Assembly: GCF_014596085.1 (NCBI RefSeq)
Contig: NZ_JACCJY010000010.1
Coordinates: 1 to 64,000 of the forward strand
Direction of reading: 5' to 3'
Length of the DNA: 64,000 nucleotides
DNA from: Azospirillum tabaci
GTDB taxonomy: Bacteria > Pseudomonadota > Alphaproteobacteria > Azospirillales > Azospirillaceae
Below, one piece after another: positions 20,903 to 29,669 of this stretch; the stretch's first letter is position 1; each line of letters begins with the position of its first letter. The notes beneath the pieces were generated by a model. That model was not told the origin of the DNA. It worked only from the letters and a program-made list of their open reading frames with translations, and did no database searches. The translations under genes and the position numbers were made by a program.

Positions 20903-21352
20903 TCAGGCGTGTTTTTCCCATCCGCCGCGGTCGTTTTGCTGCCAGTAGGTGAGGGCGTGCCCAGCGGACTTGCAGATTTTCCAGCGCTCGCGCGCCGCCA
21001 ACACCGCATCGCCGTCGTTGCCGTCGAACAGGTCGCAGACGAGGTCGAAGGAGCCCATCGCTTCGCTGGTCACCCCGTCCACCAGAATCAGGACGGTGGC
21101 CCCGTTGGGGTTCTCCTCCTCGGCGGTCAGCCAGACCGGCTGCTCGGCGGCGAAGCCGTCGCGGGCGGCACCGTGCGGCAGGAAGGAGGAGGGGTCGTAG
21201 GTCCACAAATGCTGATTGAGCGCGTCCACCCGCTCCGGCGAGCCGGCCAGGACGACGGCGCGCCAGCCGCGCTCCAGAACCTTTTCCAGGATCTTTGGCA
21301 ACGCCTGTTCGAGCGTGCGCCGCTGGAGATGATAAAAACGGACCTCGGTCAT
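20903..21352 (-). CDS. holC: DNA polymerase III chi subunit
   Basis: 149 aa, normal length for HolC. Chi links the clamp loader to single-strand-binding protein at the replication fork. Starts MTEVRFYHLQRRTLEQALPK; the pattern FYHL...LEQALPKILEKVLERGWRA, SPERVDALNQHLWTYDPSSF and LPHG is typical, as is the C-terminal RWKICKSAGHALTYWQQN. A longer in-frame extension reads through a palindromic repeat and is rejected. It is downstream of pepA on the same strand (the usual pepA-holC order), separated by a repeat cluster. Confidence 0.93.
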   Translation of the reverse strand: MTEVRFYHLQRRTLEQALPKILEKVLERGWRAVVLAGSPERVDALNQHLWTYDPSSFLPHGAARDGFAAEQPVWLTAEEENPNGATVLILVDGVTSEAMGSFDLVCDLFDGNDGDAVLAARERWKICKSAGHALTYWQQNDRGGWEKHA

Positions 21353-21370
21353 GGCCCCTCGTAGAAATTT

Positions 21371-21488
21371 CCCTCTCCCCTCTGGGGAGAGGGGCAGGGT
21401 GAGGGGGTTGCGCTTGTGCCGGACGTATCGCCACGCGCACCCCCTCACCGGCCCTACGGGCCACCCTCTCCCCGGAGGGGAGAGGGCT
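21371..21488. repeat. C/G-rich palindromic repeat cluster between pepA and holC
   Basis: Two palindromic units: one near 21371-21392 (CCTCTCCCC TCT GGGGAGAGG) and a mirror unit ending at 21488 (CTCTCCCC GGAGGGGAGAG). They are joined by inverted arms GGTGAGGGGG / CCCCCTCACC and a small hairpin GGCCCTACGGGCC. The whole can fold into one large stem. Related units occur at 33665, 47709 and 53896. Confidence 0.75.
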
Positions 21489-21493
21489 AGAGC

Positions 21494-22996
21494 TTACTTG
21501 CCTTCGTGATAGCTCGCCACGAAGCGGTCGAGCAGGCGGACGCCGAAGGCGGTGCCGCCCTTCGGCACGGTGGCGGTATCCTTCTTGGACCAAGCGACGC
21601 CGGCGATGTCGATGTGCGCCCAGGGCAGGTCCTCGACGAAGCGCTTGAGGAACTGCGCGCCGACGATGCTGCCGGCTCCGCGGCCCGACCCGACGTTCTT
21701 CATGTCGGCGATGTCGGAGTTGATGTCCTTGTCGTAGGCGTCGCCCATCGGCAGGCGCCACAGCGGCTCGCCCACCGACCGGCCGGCGGCCAGCAGGTTC
21801 TCGGCCAGCCAGTCGTCGTTGGCGAACAGGCCGGCGTGCTCATGGCCCAGCGCGATGATGACCGCACCGGTCAGGGTGGCGAGGTCCACCAGCAGCCGCG
21901 GCTTGAAGGTCTCCTGCGCGTAGGTCAGGCAGTCGGCCAGCACGAGGCGGCCTTCGGCGTCGGTGTTGATCACCTCGATGGTCTGGCCGGACAGCGAGGT
22001 CACCACGTCGCCGGGCCGCTGCGCGGTGCCGGACGGCATGTTCTCGACCAGGCCGACGATGCCGACGGCGTTCACCTTCGCCTTGCGGGCGGCAAGCGCG
22101 CGCATGGTGCCGATGACCACCGCGGCGCCGCCCATGTCCCACTTCATGTCCTCCATCCCGGCGGCGGGCTTGATGGAGATGCCGCCGGTGTCGAAGGTGA
22201 CGCCCTTGCCGATGAAGGCGAGCGGGCGGCGGTCCTCGGCGTCGGGGGCGCCGTCCCAGCGCATCACGACGACGCGCGGTTCGAAGGCGCTGCCCTGGGC
22301 GACACCGATCAGCGCGCCCATGCCGAGCTTCTTCAGCTTCTTGAGGTCCAGCACCTCGATCTGCAGGCCGACGTCGGCCAGGTCCCGGCAGCGGTCGGCG
22401 AGGCTTTCCGGGTTCAGGACGTTGGCCGGCTCCGACACCAGGTCGCGGGTGTAGGCGACGGACTCGGCCAGCGGCTCCAGACGGGCGTAGGCGCGCTTGG
22501 CGGCGTCCGGCTCCGCGGTCAGGAGGATGATCTTCTTGAGGGAGGGCTTGGCCTCCTTCTTCTCGGTCGTCCGGTACTTGTCGAAGCGGTAGGAGCGGAG
22601 CTGCGCGCCGAAGGCGAGTTCCGCCGCCGCGGCGTCGGGGGCCACGGTGCCGCCGTCCGGCAGGTCGAGCAGGACGGAGACCTCCGTCTCGCCCGACTTG
22701 TCCAGGGCGGCGACGATGGCGCCGCCGACGGCCTGGAGGGCGTCGTCGGACAGATCCTCCCCCTTGCCGATGCCGACCAGGAGGATGCGGTCGAACTCGA
22801 CCCCGGCCGGAGCGAGGATCGCCAGCGTCTCCTCCTTCTTGCCGGTGAAACGGCTGGCCTTCATGGCGCGGGACAGCGTGCCGCCCGTCTTCTGGTCGAG
22901 ATCCCGCCCCGCGGCGCCGAGCGCGCGATCGGTGGCGACGGTGACGGCGACGGTGCCGGACTTGGGCAGCGCGGGCTTCGCAAAGGCGAACTTCAT
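21494..22996 (-). CDS. pepA: Leucyl aminopeptidase (M17)
   Basis: 500 aa. It cleaves N-terminal residues with two metal ions; some members also bind DNA. The conserved catalytic half has GKGVTFDTGGISIKP (metal Lys/Asp), MKWDMGGAAVV, and the signature NTDAEGRLVLADCLTYA (metal Asp, Glu; catalytic Arg). The N-terminal macro-like domain is present, so the length is standard. Start at MKFAFAKPALPK with AGGAG just upstream; an in-frame upstream extension is non-conserved. It is divergent from lptG (the usual pepA / lpt arrangement) and followed by holC. Confidence 0.95.
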   Translation of the reverse strand: MKFAFAKPALPKSGTVAVTVATDRALGAAGRDLDQKTGGTLSRAMKASRFTGKKEETLAILAPAGVEFDRILLVGIGKGEDLSDDALQAVGGAIVAALDKSGETEVSVLLDLPDGGTVAPDAAAAELAFGAQLRSYRFDKYRTTEKKEAKPSLKKIILLTAEPDAAKRAYARLEPLAESVAYTRDLVSEPANVLNPESLADRCRDLADVGLQIEVLDLKKLKKLGMGALIGVAQGSAFEPRVVVMRWDGAPDAEDRRPLAFIGKGVTFDTGGISIKPAAGMEDMKWDMGGAAVVIGTMRALAARKAKVNAVGIVGLVENMPSGTAQRPGDVVTSLSGQTIEVINTDAEGRLVLADCLTYAQETFKPRLLVDLATLTGAVIIALGHEHAGLFANDDWLAENLLAAGRSVGEPLWRLPMGDAYDKDINSDIADMKNVGSGRGAGSIVGAQFLKRFVEDLPWAHIDIAGVAWSKKDTATVPKGGTAFGVRLLDRFVASYHEGK

Positions 22997-23221
22997 CGGC
23001 TCCTCTCGGGCTCCTCTCGGCTGGGACGGCCGGCGCGCGGGCGCCGGGGCGGGTGGGATCGATCCGCAACCACCCTGGGATAAAGACCTTCCCGTGCGCC
23101 CTGTCAAGGCGCGGACCGGTTGTTTCCCGCGCCCGTCCGCAGTACATAGCCCCGGCACGCCGTGGTGGAAGCCCCCGGCGCGCCGCGTACCGCCCGTCGA
23201 TCGGCCGGGGAGGCCGGAGCC

Positions 23222-24316
23222 ATGTATTCATCCGCCACGCTGTCGCGCTACATCGGGCGCCAGTTCGTCACCTGGTTTCTGCTGCTGCTCGGCATCCTTT
23301 TGTCGATCATCCTCCTGCTCGACGTCGTGGAGTTGCTGCGCCGCGCCGGAACCAAGCCGGACATCACCTTCTGGCTGGTCCTGCGCATGGCCCTGCTGAA
23401 GCTGCCGGAGATCGGTCAGCAGATCTTTCCCTTCGTGATCCTGTTCAGCGGCATGTTCACCTTCTGGCGCCTGACGCGCAGCGCGGAGCTGGTGGTGGCC
23501 CGGGCGGTCGGCGTGTCGGCGTGGCAGTTCCTGACCCCGGTGCTGATCGCCGCGCTGATGATCGGCGCGGTGAAGGTGACGATGATCAATCCGGTCGGCG
23601 CCGTCTTCATCGCCAAGTACAATCAGCTCCAGGACCGCTATCTGAAGCTGAAGTCGAGCAGCTTCGACGTTTCTCGCAGCGGCCTCTGGCTGCGCCAGCA
23701 GGAGGCGGGCGAGCAGTACTTCATCCACGCCGACGGGGTGAACCCGCTGTCCTTCGAGATGTCGCAGGTGATCGTTCTGCGCTTCGACACCAACATGACC
23801 TACATCGGCCGGGTGGACGCGCCGCGCGCCGTGCTGCGCGACCGGAAGTGGGAGTTGCAGGACGCCACGATCAACCTCGGCAAGAAGGAATCGGAGACGG
23901 TTCCGACCTACGTCATCCCGACGGAGCTGAACCGGACCACCATCGAGGAGAGCTTCGCCGCGCCGGAGACGATCTCCTTCTGGGAGCTGCCGCAGTTCAT
24001 CCGCACGCTGGAGGCAACCGGCTTCCCCGCGGTCCGGCACCGGCTGCACTACCAGTCGCTGCTGTCGCAGCCCCTGCTCTATGTGGCGATGGTGCTGTTC
24101 GCTGCCGCCTTCTCGCTGCGGCTGCCGCGGCGCGGCGGCACCATGACGATGGTGTCCGGCGGCGTCCTGACCGGATTCGTGCTGTTCGTGATGACCGACG
24201 TGGTCCGCACCTTCGGCATCTCCGAAACCATCCCGCTGGCCATGGCGGCCTGGAGCCCGGCCTGCGTCAGCGTGCTGCTAGGCACCGCGGTGCTGCTGCA
24301 TCTGGAGGACGGCTGA
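23222..24316 (+). CDS. lptG: LPS export ABC transporter permease LptG
   Basis: 364 aa, inner membrane. LptG and LptF form the permease dimer that, with the LptB ATPase, extracts LPS for transport. Three N-terminal helices (LSRYIGRQFVTWFLLLLGIL; a coupling region LRMALLKLPEIGQQIFPFVI; WQFLTPVLIAALMIGAVKV), a periplasmic jellyroll (about 130-270) and three C-terminal helices are visible. The ALLKLP and SAELVVARAVG segments favour LptG over LptF. Start at MYSSATLSRY after the signal-like upstream residues. It lies upstream of surA-pdxA; the usual lptF before it and lptD after it are not here. Confidence 0.87.
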   Translation: MYSSATLSRYIGRQFVTWFLLLLGILLSIILLLDVVELLRRAGTKPDITFWLVLRMALLKLPEIGQQIFPFVILFSGMFTFWRLTRSAELVVARAVGVSAWQFLTPVLIAALMIGAVKVTMINPVGAVFIAKYNQLQDRYLKLKSSSFDVSRSGLWLRQQEAGEQYFIHADGVNPLSFEMSQVIVLRFDTNMTYIGRVDAPRAVLRDRKWELQDATINLGKKESETVPTYVIPTELNRTTIEESFAAPETISFWELPQFIRTLEATGFPAVRHRLHYQSLLSQPLLYVAMVLFAAAFSLRLPRRGGTMTMVSGGVLTGFVLFVMTDVVRTFGISETIPLAMAAWSPACVSVLLGTAVLLHLEDG

Positions 24317-24455
24317 CTCCGGATCTGGAGTACGGCTGACACCCGCCGCCCGGTCTTTGGACACAATTCCGTTCCAGGATGCGGCCCACGATTCCGTTTA
24401 CACGCGCCCAGGGGGGCCGTATTAAACGGCAACCACCTCTGGAGTCTGGAGCACC

Positions 24456-25901
24456 ATGCAGAGTTTGCGAGCCGTCCGGTCTGCCTTCGCCGTGGCGACC
24501 GCCTGCGCCCTTCTTGCCGCCGGTGCGCCCGCCGCGGCCCAGACGCGGGCTCCCAACGCTCCAAACAGCCCGGCGGCGGGAACGCAAGGCCCCGCGGAAC
24601 GCATCGCCGCCGTCGTGAACGACGAGGTCATCTCGCTGTCCGACGTGCACGCGCGAATCCGCCTCGCTCTGCTGAACGCCGGCGCCCAGGACAGCGCGGA
24701 GACGCGCCAGCGCCTGACCCCGCAGGTGCTCCGCCAACTGATCGACGAGCGGCTCCAGCTGCAGGAGGCCAAGCGGCTCGGTGTCTCCGTCCCGTCGAAG
24801 GAGATCGACGAGGCGATCGGGCGCATCGCCGAACAGAACCGCATGGGCCGCCCGCAGCTCGAAACGTTGCTGAAGACCCAGAACGTCCCGCTCTCCACCC
24901 TGCGCGAGCAGGTGCGGGCGCTGCTGTCGTGGCAGCGGGTGATGCAGCGCCGCATCCGGCAGGAGGTGGTGATCGGCGACGAGGAGATCGACGCCGTCAT
25001 GCAGCGCATCAAGGCCAACATCGGCAAGCCGGAATATCTGGTGGCCGAGATCTTCCTGGCGGTGGACAGCCCCGACCAGGACGAGGAGGTGCGCCGCAAC
25101 GCCGAACGTCTGGTCGAGGAGGTGCGCCGCGGCGGCAACTTCGCCGCCCTGGCCCGCCAGTTCTCGCAGTCCGCCGGCGCCGCTTCGGGCGGCGACATGG
25201 GCTGGGTGCGCACGGGTGAGCTGAACGCGGAGCTGGACAAGACGCTGTCCACCATGCGCGCCGGCCAGCTCTCGTCGCCGGTCCGCACGGCGACCGGCTA
25301 TCACGTCCTGCTGGTGCGCGACCAGCGGCCCTTCGGCAGCACCGCCTCCACCGCCCCGCCGCCGGCCCCGCCGCCGCGCCCGCGGCCCCAGCCGAAGCCC
25401 GATCTGGCCAAGGCCAAGGTCAACATGAAGCAGATCGTCATCCCGGCCCCCTCGAAGGAGGAGCTGAAGGCGGTCCAGGCCCAGGCGGAGAAGCTGCGCA
25501 AGTCGATCAAGAGCTGCGCCGACTTCGACGAGAAGGCGCGGGCCATGGGCATTCCGGAGTCGGGCGACATGGGCACGCTGCGGGTCAAGGACCTCGCGCC
25601 GGGTCTCCAGCAGCTCGCCGTCGGCATTCCGCTCGGCCAGCCCAGCCCGGTGCTGATGAGCCCGGGCGGCGCCGTCATCCTGATCGTCTGCAAGCGCGAC
25701 GTGCCGATGATCGAGCCGCCGCCGGAAGCCGAACCGCAACCGGTGGCCGTCCCGGCCCCGCCGCCGATCGACCCAAAGGACATCAAGATGCCGCCGCGCG
25801 AGGAGATCGAGCGCGACCTGATCAACGAGCGCGCCGACCTGCTGGCCCGCCGCTACCTGCGCGACCTGCGCCGCACCGCCTTCGTGGAGATCCGCAACTG
25901 A
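24456..25901 (+). CDS. surA: Periplasmic chaperone/PPIase SurA
   Basis: 481 aa with signal peptide (about 1-28, ending AAGAPAAAQ). The SurA N-domain (RIAAVVNDEVISLSDVHARI to QEVVIGDEEIDAVM) is followed by a parvulin domain (EYLVAEIFLAV ... GGDMGWVRTGELNAEL ... TGYHVLLV). A Pro-rich linker (PPPAPPPRPRPQPKP) leads to a second, degenerate parvulin repeat (VNMKQIVIPAP onward) and the C-terminal N-domain helix (REEIERDLINERADLLARR). It escorts outer-membrane proteins through the periplasm. Its stop overlaps the pdxA start (TGATG), showing translational coupling. Confidence 0.93.
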   Translation: MQSLRAVRSAFAVATACALLAAGAPAAAQTRAPNAPNSPAAGTQGPAERIAAVVNDEVISLSDVHARIRLALLNAGAQDSAETRQRLTPQVLRQLIDERLQLQEAKRLGVSVPSKEIDEAIGRIAEQNRMGRPQLETLLKTQNVPLSTLREQVRALLSWQRVMQRRIRQEVVIGDEEIDAVMQRIKANIGKPEYLVAEIFLAVDSPDQDEEVRRNAERLVEEVRRGGNFAALARQFSQSAGAASGGDMGWVRTGELNAELDKTLSTMRAGQLSSPVRTATGYHVLLVRDQRPFGSTASTAPPPAPPPRPRPQPKPDLAKAKVNMKQIVIPAPSKEELKAVQAQAEKLRKSIKSCADFDEKARAMGIPESGDMGTLRVKDLAPGLQQLAVGIPLGQPSPVLMSPGGAVILIVCKRDVPMIEPPPEAEPQPVAVPAPPPIDPKDIKMPPREEIERDLINERADLLARRYLRDLRRTAFVEIRN

Positions 25902-26941
25902 TGACCGAATCCGGCGTCCGGCCGCCGCTCGCCCTGACCATGGGCGAGCCGGCGGGGATCGGCGGGGAGATCGCTCTGAAGGCCTGGTCGATGGCCTGGG
26001 CGAAGACTGGGGGGGCGGCCCGCGCGGACGGCGCGGTGCCGCCCTTCGTCCTTCTGGACGATCCCGCCCGCCTGGAGGCGCTCGCCGCCCGGCTCGGCCT
26101 GCCGGTTCCGGTGAAGGCGGTGGGCAGTGCCGCCGAAGGCGCTGCGCTGTTCGGCGCGGCGCTGCCGGTGCTGCCCCAGCCGCTGGCGGCGCCGGTCACG
26201 CCGGGCCAGCCCGATCCGGCCAACGGGGCGGCGGTGATCGCCAGCATCGACCGCGCGGTCGATCTGGTCCGCCGGGGGGAGGCGTCGGCGGTCGTCACCA
26301 ACCCGATCCAGAAATCGGCGCTCTACGCCGCCGGCTTCCGCCATCCCGGACACACGGAATATCTCGCCCATCTGGCCGGACTGACGGACGAGCCGGTGAT
26401 GATGCTGGCCGCGCAGGATCTGCGTGTCGTGCCGGTGACCATCCATGTCTCCGTCCGCGACGCCGTGCCGCTTGTGACGCGGGAGGCGATCCTGCACGCC
26501 GGGCGGGTCACCGCGGCGGCGCTGGCCCGCGACTTCGGCATCGCGCGGCCCCGTCTGGCCGTCGCCGCGCTGAACCCCCACGCGGGGGAAGGCGGCGCCA
26601 TGGGGCGGGAGGAGATCGACATCATCGCCCCGGCGGTCGCCGCCCTGCGGGCGGAGGGCATCGACGCGGTGGGGCCGAAGCCCGCCGACACGCTGTTCCA
26701 TGCGGCGGCGCGGCGCGGCTACGACGCGGCGCTGTGCATGTATCACGATCAGGCGCTGATCCCGCTGAAAACCATCGACTTCGACACGGGGGTCAACATC
26801 ACGCTGGGGCTGCCCTTCGTCCGCACCTCGCCGGACCATGGGACGGCGCTGGACATCGCCGGCACGGGCAAGGCCGGGGCGTCGAGCCTGATCGCCGCCC
26901 TGAAGACGGCGGAGGCCATGGCCGCCCGTCGCCGCGCGTAG
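25901..26941 (+). CDS. pdxA: 4-hydroxythreonine-4-phosphate dehydrogenase
   Basis: 346 aa. NAD-dependent oxidation of 4-phosphohydroxy-L-threonine in the DXP-dependent route to pyridoxal phosphate. Visible: TMGEPAGIGGEI at the N-terminus, VTNPIQKSALYAAGFRHPGH with metal His, LNPHAGEGGAMG with the second His, and MYHDQALIPLKTIDFDTGVN with the third His, then PFVRTSPDHGTALDIAG. Its ATG shares the A of the surA TGA. In many proteobacteria rsmA follows directly; here rsmA is about 5.8 kb away. Confidence 0.95.
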   Translation: MTESGVRPPLALTMGEPAGIGGEIALKAWSMAWAKTGGAARADGAVPPFVLLDDPARLEALAARLGLPVPVKAVGSAAEGAALFGAALPVLPQPLAAPVTPGQPDPANGAAVIASIDRAVDLVRRGEASAVVTNPIQKSALYAAGFRHPGHTEYLAHLAGLTDEPVMMLAAQDLRVVPVTIHVSVRDAVPLVTREAILHAGRVTAAALARDFGIARPRLAVAALNPHAGEGGAMGREEIDIIAPAVAALRAEGIDAVGPKPADTLFHAAARRGYDAALCMYHDQALIPLKTIDFDTGVNITLGLPFVRTSPDHGTALDIAGTGKAGASSLIAALKTAEAMAARRRA

Positions 26942-26961
26942 GCCTCCCCGCTCTCAAACCC

Positions 26962-27084
26962 TCAGAGACGGACCGAGCTGCTGGAGAAGCGGCTGGCCGA
27001 GCTGTGGTCGATGGAGGTCAGCGCGACCGACGCGCCGATGGCGATGACGATGGCGGCGGCGAAGCCGAGCAGCATGGCTTTCAT
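26962..27084 (-). CDS. Single-pass membrane micro-protein, 40 aa
   Basis: MKAMLLGFAAAIVIAIGASV forms one strong membrane helix followed by a Ser-rich polar tail (SIDHSSASRFSSSSVRL). The ATG has AGGAG 9 nt upstream, a better ribosome site than many neighbours, which supports it despite its size. The helix could be an uncleaved anchor or a signal peptide releasing a tiny tail. It lies convergent with pdxA, downstream of nothing obvious on its own strand. Function unknown. Confidence 0.6.
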   Translation of the reverse strand: MKAMLLGFAAAIVIAIGASVALTSIDHSSASRFSSSSVRL

Positions 27085-27230
27085 GTGGGGGCGCTCCTGG
27101 AACCAGATTCTTATTTGGGGACCGGTCGTGGATTCGGCGCAAACGCGCCTTTTTCCAAGACCATAAGCGGGGCGGAGCGCGCTTTCAACCACACTCGGGA
27201 TTCGGCCGGGAGCGGAGCGGGGCGGGGCGC

Positions 27231-29561
27231 CTAGGCCGCGGAGGTCAGCGCGTTGCGCAGCACCTCGGGCGCCACCGGCTTGTGCAGAAGGCGGTGGCCA
27301 CTCTGCTGGACCTCCGCGATGCGGGCAGGGTCGGTGTCGCCGGTCAGCACCAGCGCGGGCACCCGCACCCCACACACCCCGTAGATGTCGCGGATGGCCT
27401 GAAGCCCGGTCCGCCCTTCGCGCAGGCGGTAATCGGCGACGATCATGTCGGGGCGCTGGCCGAGGCTGGTGAGCGTACCCACCGCTTCGTCGGCAGAGAC
27501 GGCGGCAACCACCTCGTACCCCCATTCCTCCAGCATGGTCCGCATGGAGAGCAGGATGATGGCGTCGTCCTCCACCACCACGACCAGACCCTTGCCGCCG
27601 TTGGCGGCAGGCTGGGCGGCGGGGCGGCAGGTCTTCATCACCTGGCGCGGCGCGACCGACGGCACGGTCAGGCCGAAGGCGCTGCCCCGTCCCGGCCGGG
27701 AGCGCAGGGTCACCCCATGACCGAGCAGACCGGCCAACCGCCGGACGATGGCGAGGCCCAGCCCCAGCCCCTTGCGCCGGTCGCGTTCGGGGTTGGCGAG
27801 CTGGGCGAACTCCACGAACACTTCGTCGTGCTTGTCCTCGGGAATGCCGATGCCGGTGTCGAGAACCTCGATCCGCAGGCCGTTTCCGGTGCGGCGGCAG
27901 CCGATCAGCACCCGTCCGCTCTCGGTGTAGCGGATGGCGTTCTCCACCAGGTTGCGCAGGATGCGTTCGACCAGCGCCGGATCGCTGCGTGTCCAGGCAG
28001 CGGTGGGGACGAGGCGCAACGCGATCCCCACCTCCTCCGCGCGGCCCCGGTATTCTTCGGCCAGCCGCTGCAGCAGCGGGCCCAGCGCGAATTCCGTCAC
28101 CGCGGGGGTGACCACACCGGCGTCCAGCCGCGATACGTCCAGCAGGCTGTCCAGCAGCGTGCGCAGGCCGTTCAGCGACTCGCTCATGCTCGCCAGCAGG
28201 GGCGAGGCGGAGTGGCCGTCGAGCCGGTCGGACAGGGCGTGGGCGAAGAAGAACAGCGACTGCACGGGCTGGCGCAGGTCGTGGCTGGCCGCGGCGAGGA
28301 ACTTGGTCTTCGCCATGTCCGCGCGCTCGGCGTTGTCACGGGCGGCCAGCGCCTCCTCGCGGGCGCGCTCCGCCTCCGCCTTGGCGCGGTGCAGGGCATC
28401 CTCCGCCGCCTTGCGGGCGGTGATGTCGCGCATGATGCCGGTGAACAGACGCTGCTGCCCGTCGTGCCATTCGGCCACCGACAGCTCCAACGGGAAGAGG
28501 GAGCCGTCCTTGCGCCGACCCTCGACCTCGCGCCCGATGCCGATGATCCGCCGCTCGCCCGTCTCGCGGAAATGGGCCATGTAGCCGTCATGGGCGGAGC
28601 GGTGCGGCTCCGCCATCAGGATGCGGACGTTCGCGCCGACGGCCTCGTCCGCGCCGTAGCCGAAGGTCGTCTCGGCCGCCCGGTTGAAGGACTGGATGGT
28701 GCCGGTCTCGTCGATCACCACGATGGGGTCCACGGCGGTGTCGACGACGGCGCGGTAGCGCGCCTCCTGCCCCGCCGCCCGCTCCGCCGAGCGGCGACGG
28801 TCGATCAGGACGGAGAGCAGCCCCAGCGAGAGGATCAGCAGCGTCCCTATCCCGGTCCCCACGGCGAGAGACGGCGTGGACAGCACGAGGGCGAGATCGT
28901 CCCCGGCCAGGACGGCGTCCTGATCGGCGGCGTGCCCAATGGTGTGCCCAATGGCGTTCCCAATGACGTTCCCGGTGGCGCTGGCGGCGGCCATGCCGAC
29001 GTAATGCATGCTGACCACCGCGGCGCCGAGCACCAGCGCGCCGGACAGGCGCTGCATGGGGCTGGCCGTGCGGAAGGCGAGCCAGAGCGCGGCGGTGGAG
29101 GCGACGACGGCGATGACCACCGACGCGACGACCAGAGGCGTGTCGTAGATCAGCGGAACCGGCAGCCGCATGCCGGCCATGCCGACATAATGCATGGCGA
29201 CGATTCCGAAACCGGTCAGCAGCCCCGCCGCCGCCAACGTCGTCCAGCGGCCCCCGCCATGCGCCACGGCGAACAGCCCGGTTCCGGAGACACCGACCGC
29301 CAGGAGAAAGGACAACGCGGTCAGCAGGATGTCGTAGGACACCGGCACGGGCATGCGCATGGCCATCATGCCGATGAAGTGCATCGACCAGATCCCCGCC
29401 CCCAGGGCGAGCGCCGCTGCCCCCAGCCAGCCGTTCCGTCCCCGCCCGGCTTCCCGGGCGTGGGAGGCGAGGTCCAGCGCCACATAGCCGCCGAAAGAGG
29501 CGACGACAACGGACAACGCAACGAGATATGGATCGTAATGGCCGAGCACGATGGGGCGCAC
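27231..29561 (-). CDS. MHYT / FixL-like PAS hybrid histidine kinase
   Basis: 776 aa. Residues 1-255 are an MHYT membrane domain of about seven helices with three MHY/F motifs (SMHFIGM at 59, AMHYVGM at 122, SMHYVGM at 184), proposed in the family to bind copper and sense O2, CO or NO. PAS at about 265-385 carries MAEPHRSAHDGY (His324) and RRIIGIGREV (Arg344), matching the heme-ligand His and distal Arg positions of FixL. A coiled coil precedes H-box AAASHDLRQPVQSL (His427), ATPase boxes (LVENAIRY, DTGIGIP, GLGLGLAIV) and a receiver with Asp710 in IVADYRLREG and Lys761. The phosphate acceptor beyond the receiver is unknown; no regulator is adjacent. Confidence 0.9.
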   Translation of the reverse strand: MRPIVLGHYDPYLVALSVVVASFGGYVALDLASHAREAGRGRNGWLGAAALALGAGIWSMHFIGMMAMRMPVPVSYDILLTALSFLLAVGVSGTGLFAVAHGGGRWTTLAAAGLLTGFGIVAMHYVGMAGMRLPVPLIYDTPLVVASVVIAVVASTAALWLAFRTASPMQRLSGALVLGAAVVSMHYVGMAAASATGNVIGNAIGHTIGHAADQDAVLAGDDLALVLSTPSLAVGTGIGTLLILSLGLLSVLIDRRRSAERAAGQEARYRAVVDTAVDPIVVIDETGTIQSFNRAAETTFGYGADEAVGANVRILMAEPHRSAHDGYMAHFRETGERRIIGIGREVEGRRKDGSLFPLELSVAEWHDGQQRLFTGIMRDITARKAAEDALHRAKAEAERAREEALAARDNAERADMAKTKFLAAASHDLRQPVQSLFFFAHALSDRLDGHSASPLLASMSESLNGLRTLLDSLLDVSRLDAGVVTPAVTEFALGPLLQRLAEEYRGRAEEVGIALRLVPTAAWTRSDPALVERILRNLVENAIRYTESGRVLIGCRRTGNGLRIEVLDTGIGIPEDKHDEVFVEFAQLANPERDRRKGLGLGLAIVRRLAGLLGHGVTLRSRPGRGSAFGLTVPSVAPRQVMKTCRPAAQPAANGGKGLVVVVEDDAIILLSMRTMLEEWGYEVVAAVSADEAVGTLTSLGQRPDMIVADYRLREGRTGLQAIRDIYGVCGVRVPALVLTGDTDPARIAEVQQSGHRLLHKPVAPEVLRNALTSAA

Positions 29562-29669
29562 CGATAGTAGACGAAGGGACGGACGCGCAATGGCAGAAAC
29601 GTTAGATAGTGGAAATCCGCAGCGAACCCAAGCCGGCGAAACGCCCCTGTACGCCTGACGAAAGACCTA

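Noticed and set aside
21506-23083. 525-codon plus-strand frame opposite pepA
   Set aside because: Shadow of pepA; the minus strand has the complete M17 signature.
28930-28985. Imperfect 12-nt repeats in the MHYT kinase gene
   Set aside because: They encode a NVIGNAIGHTIGH-like loop inside the protein; coding repeat of little consequence.
27282-29567. 761-codon plus-strand frame opposite the MHYT kinase
   Set aside because: Low-complexity antisense reading; the kinase has all motifs in order.
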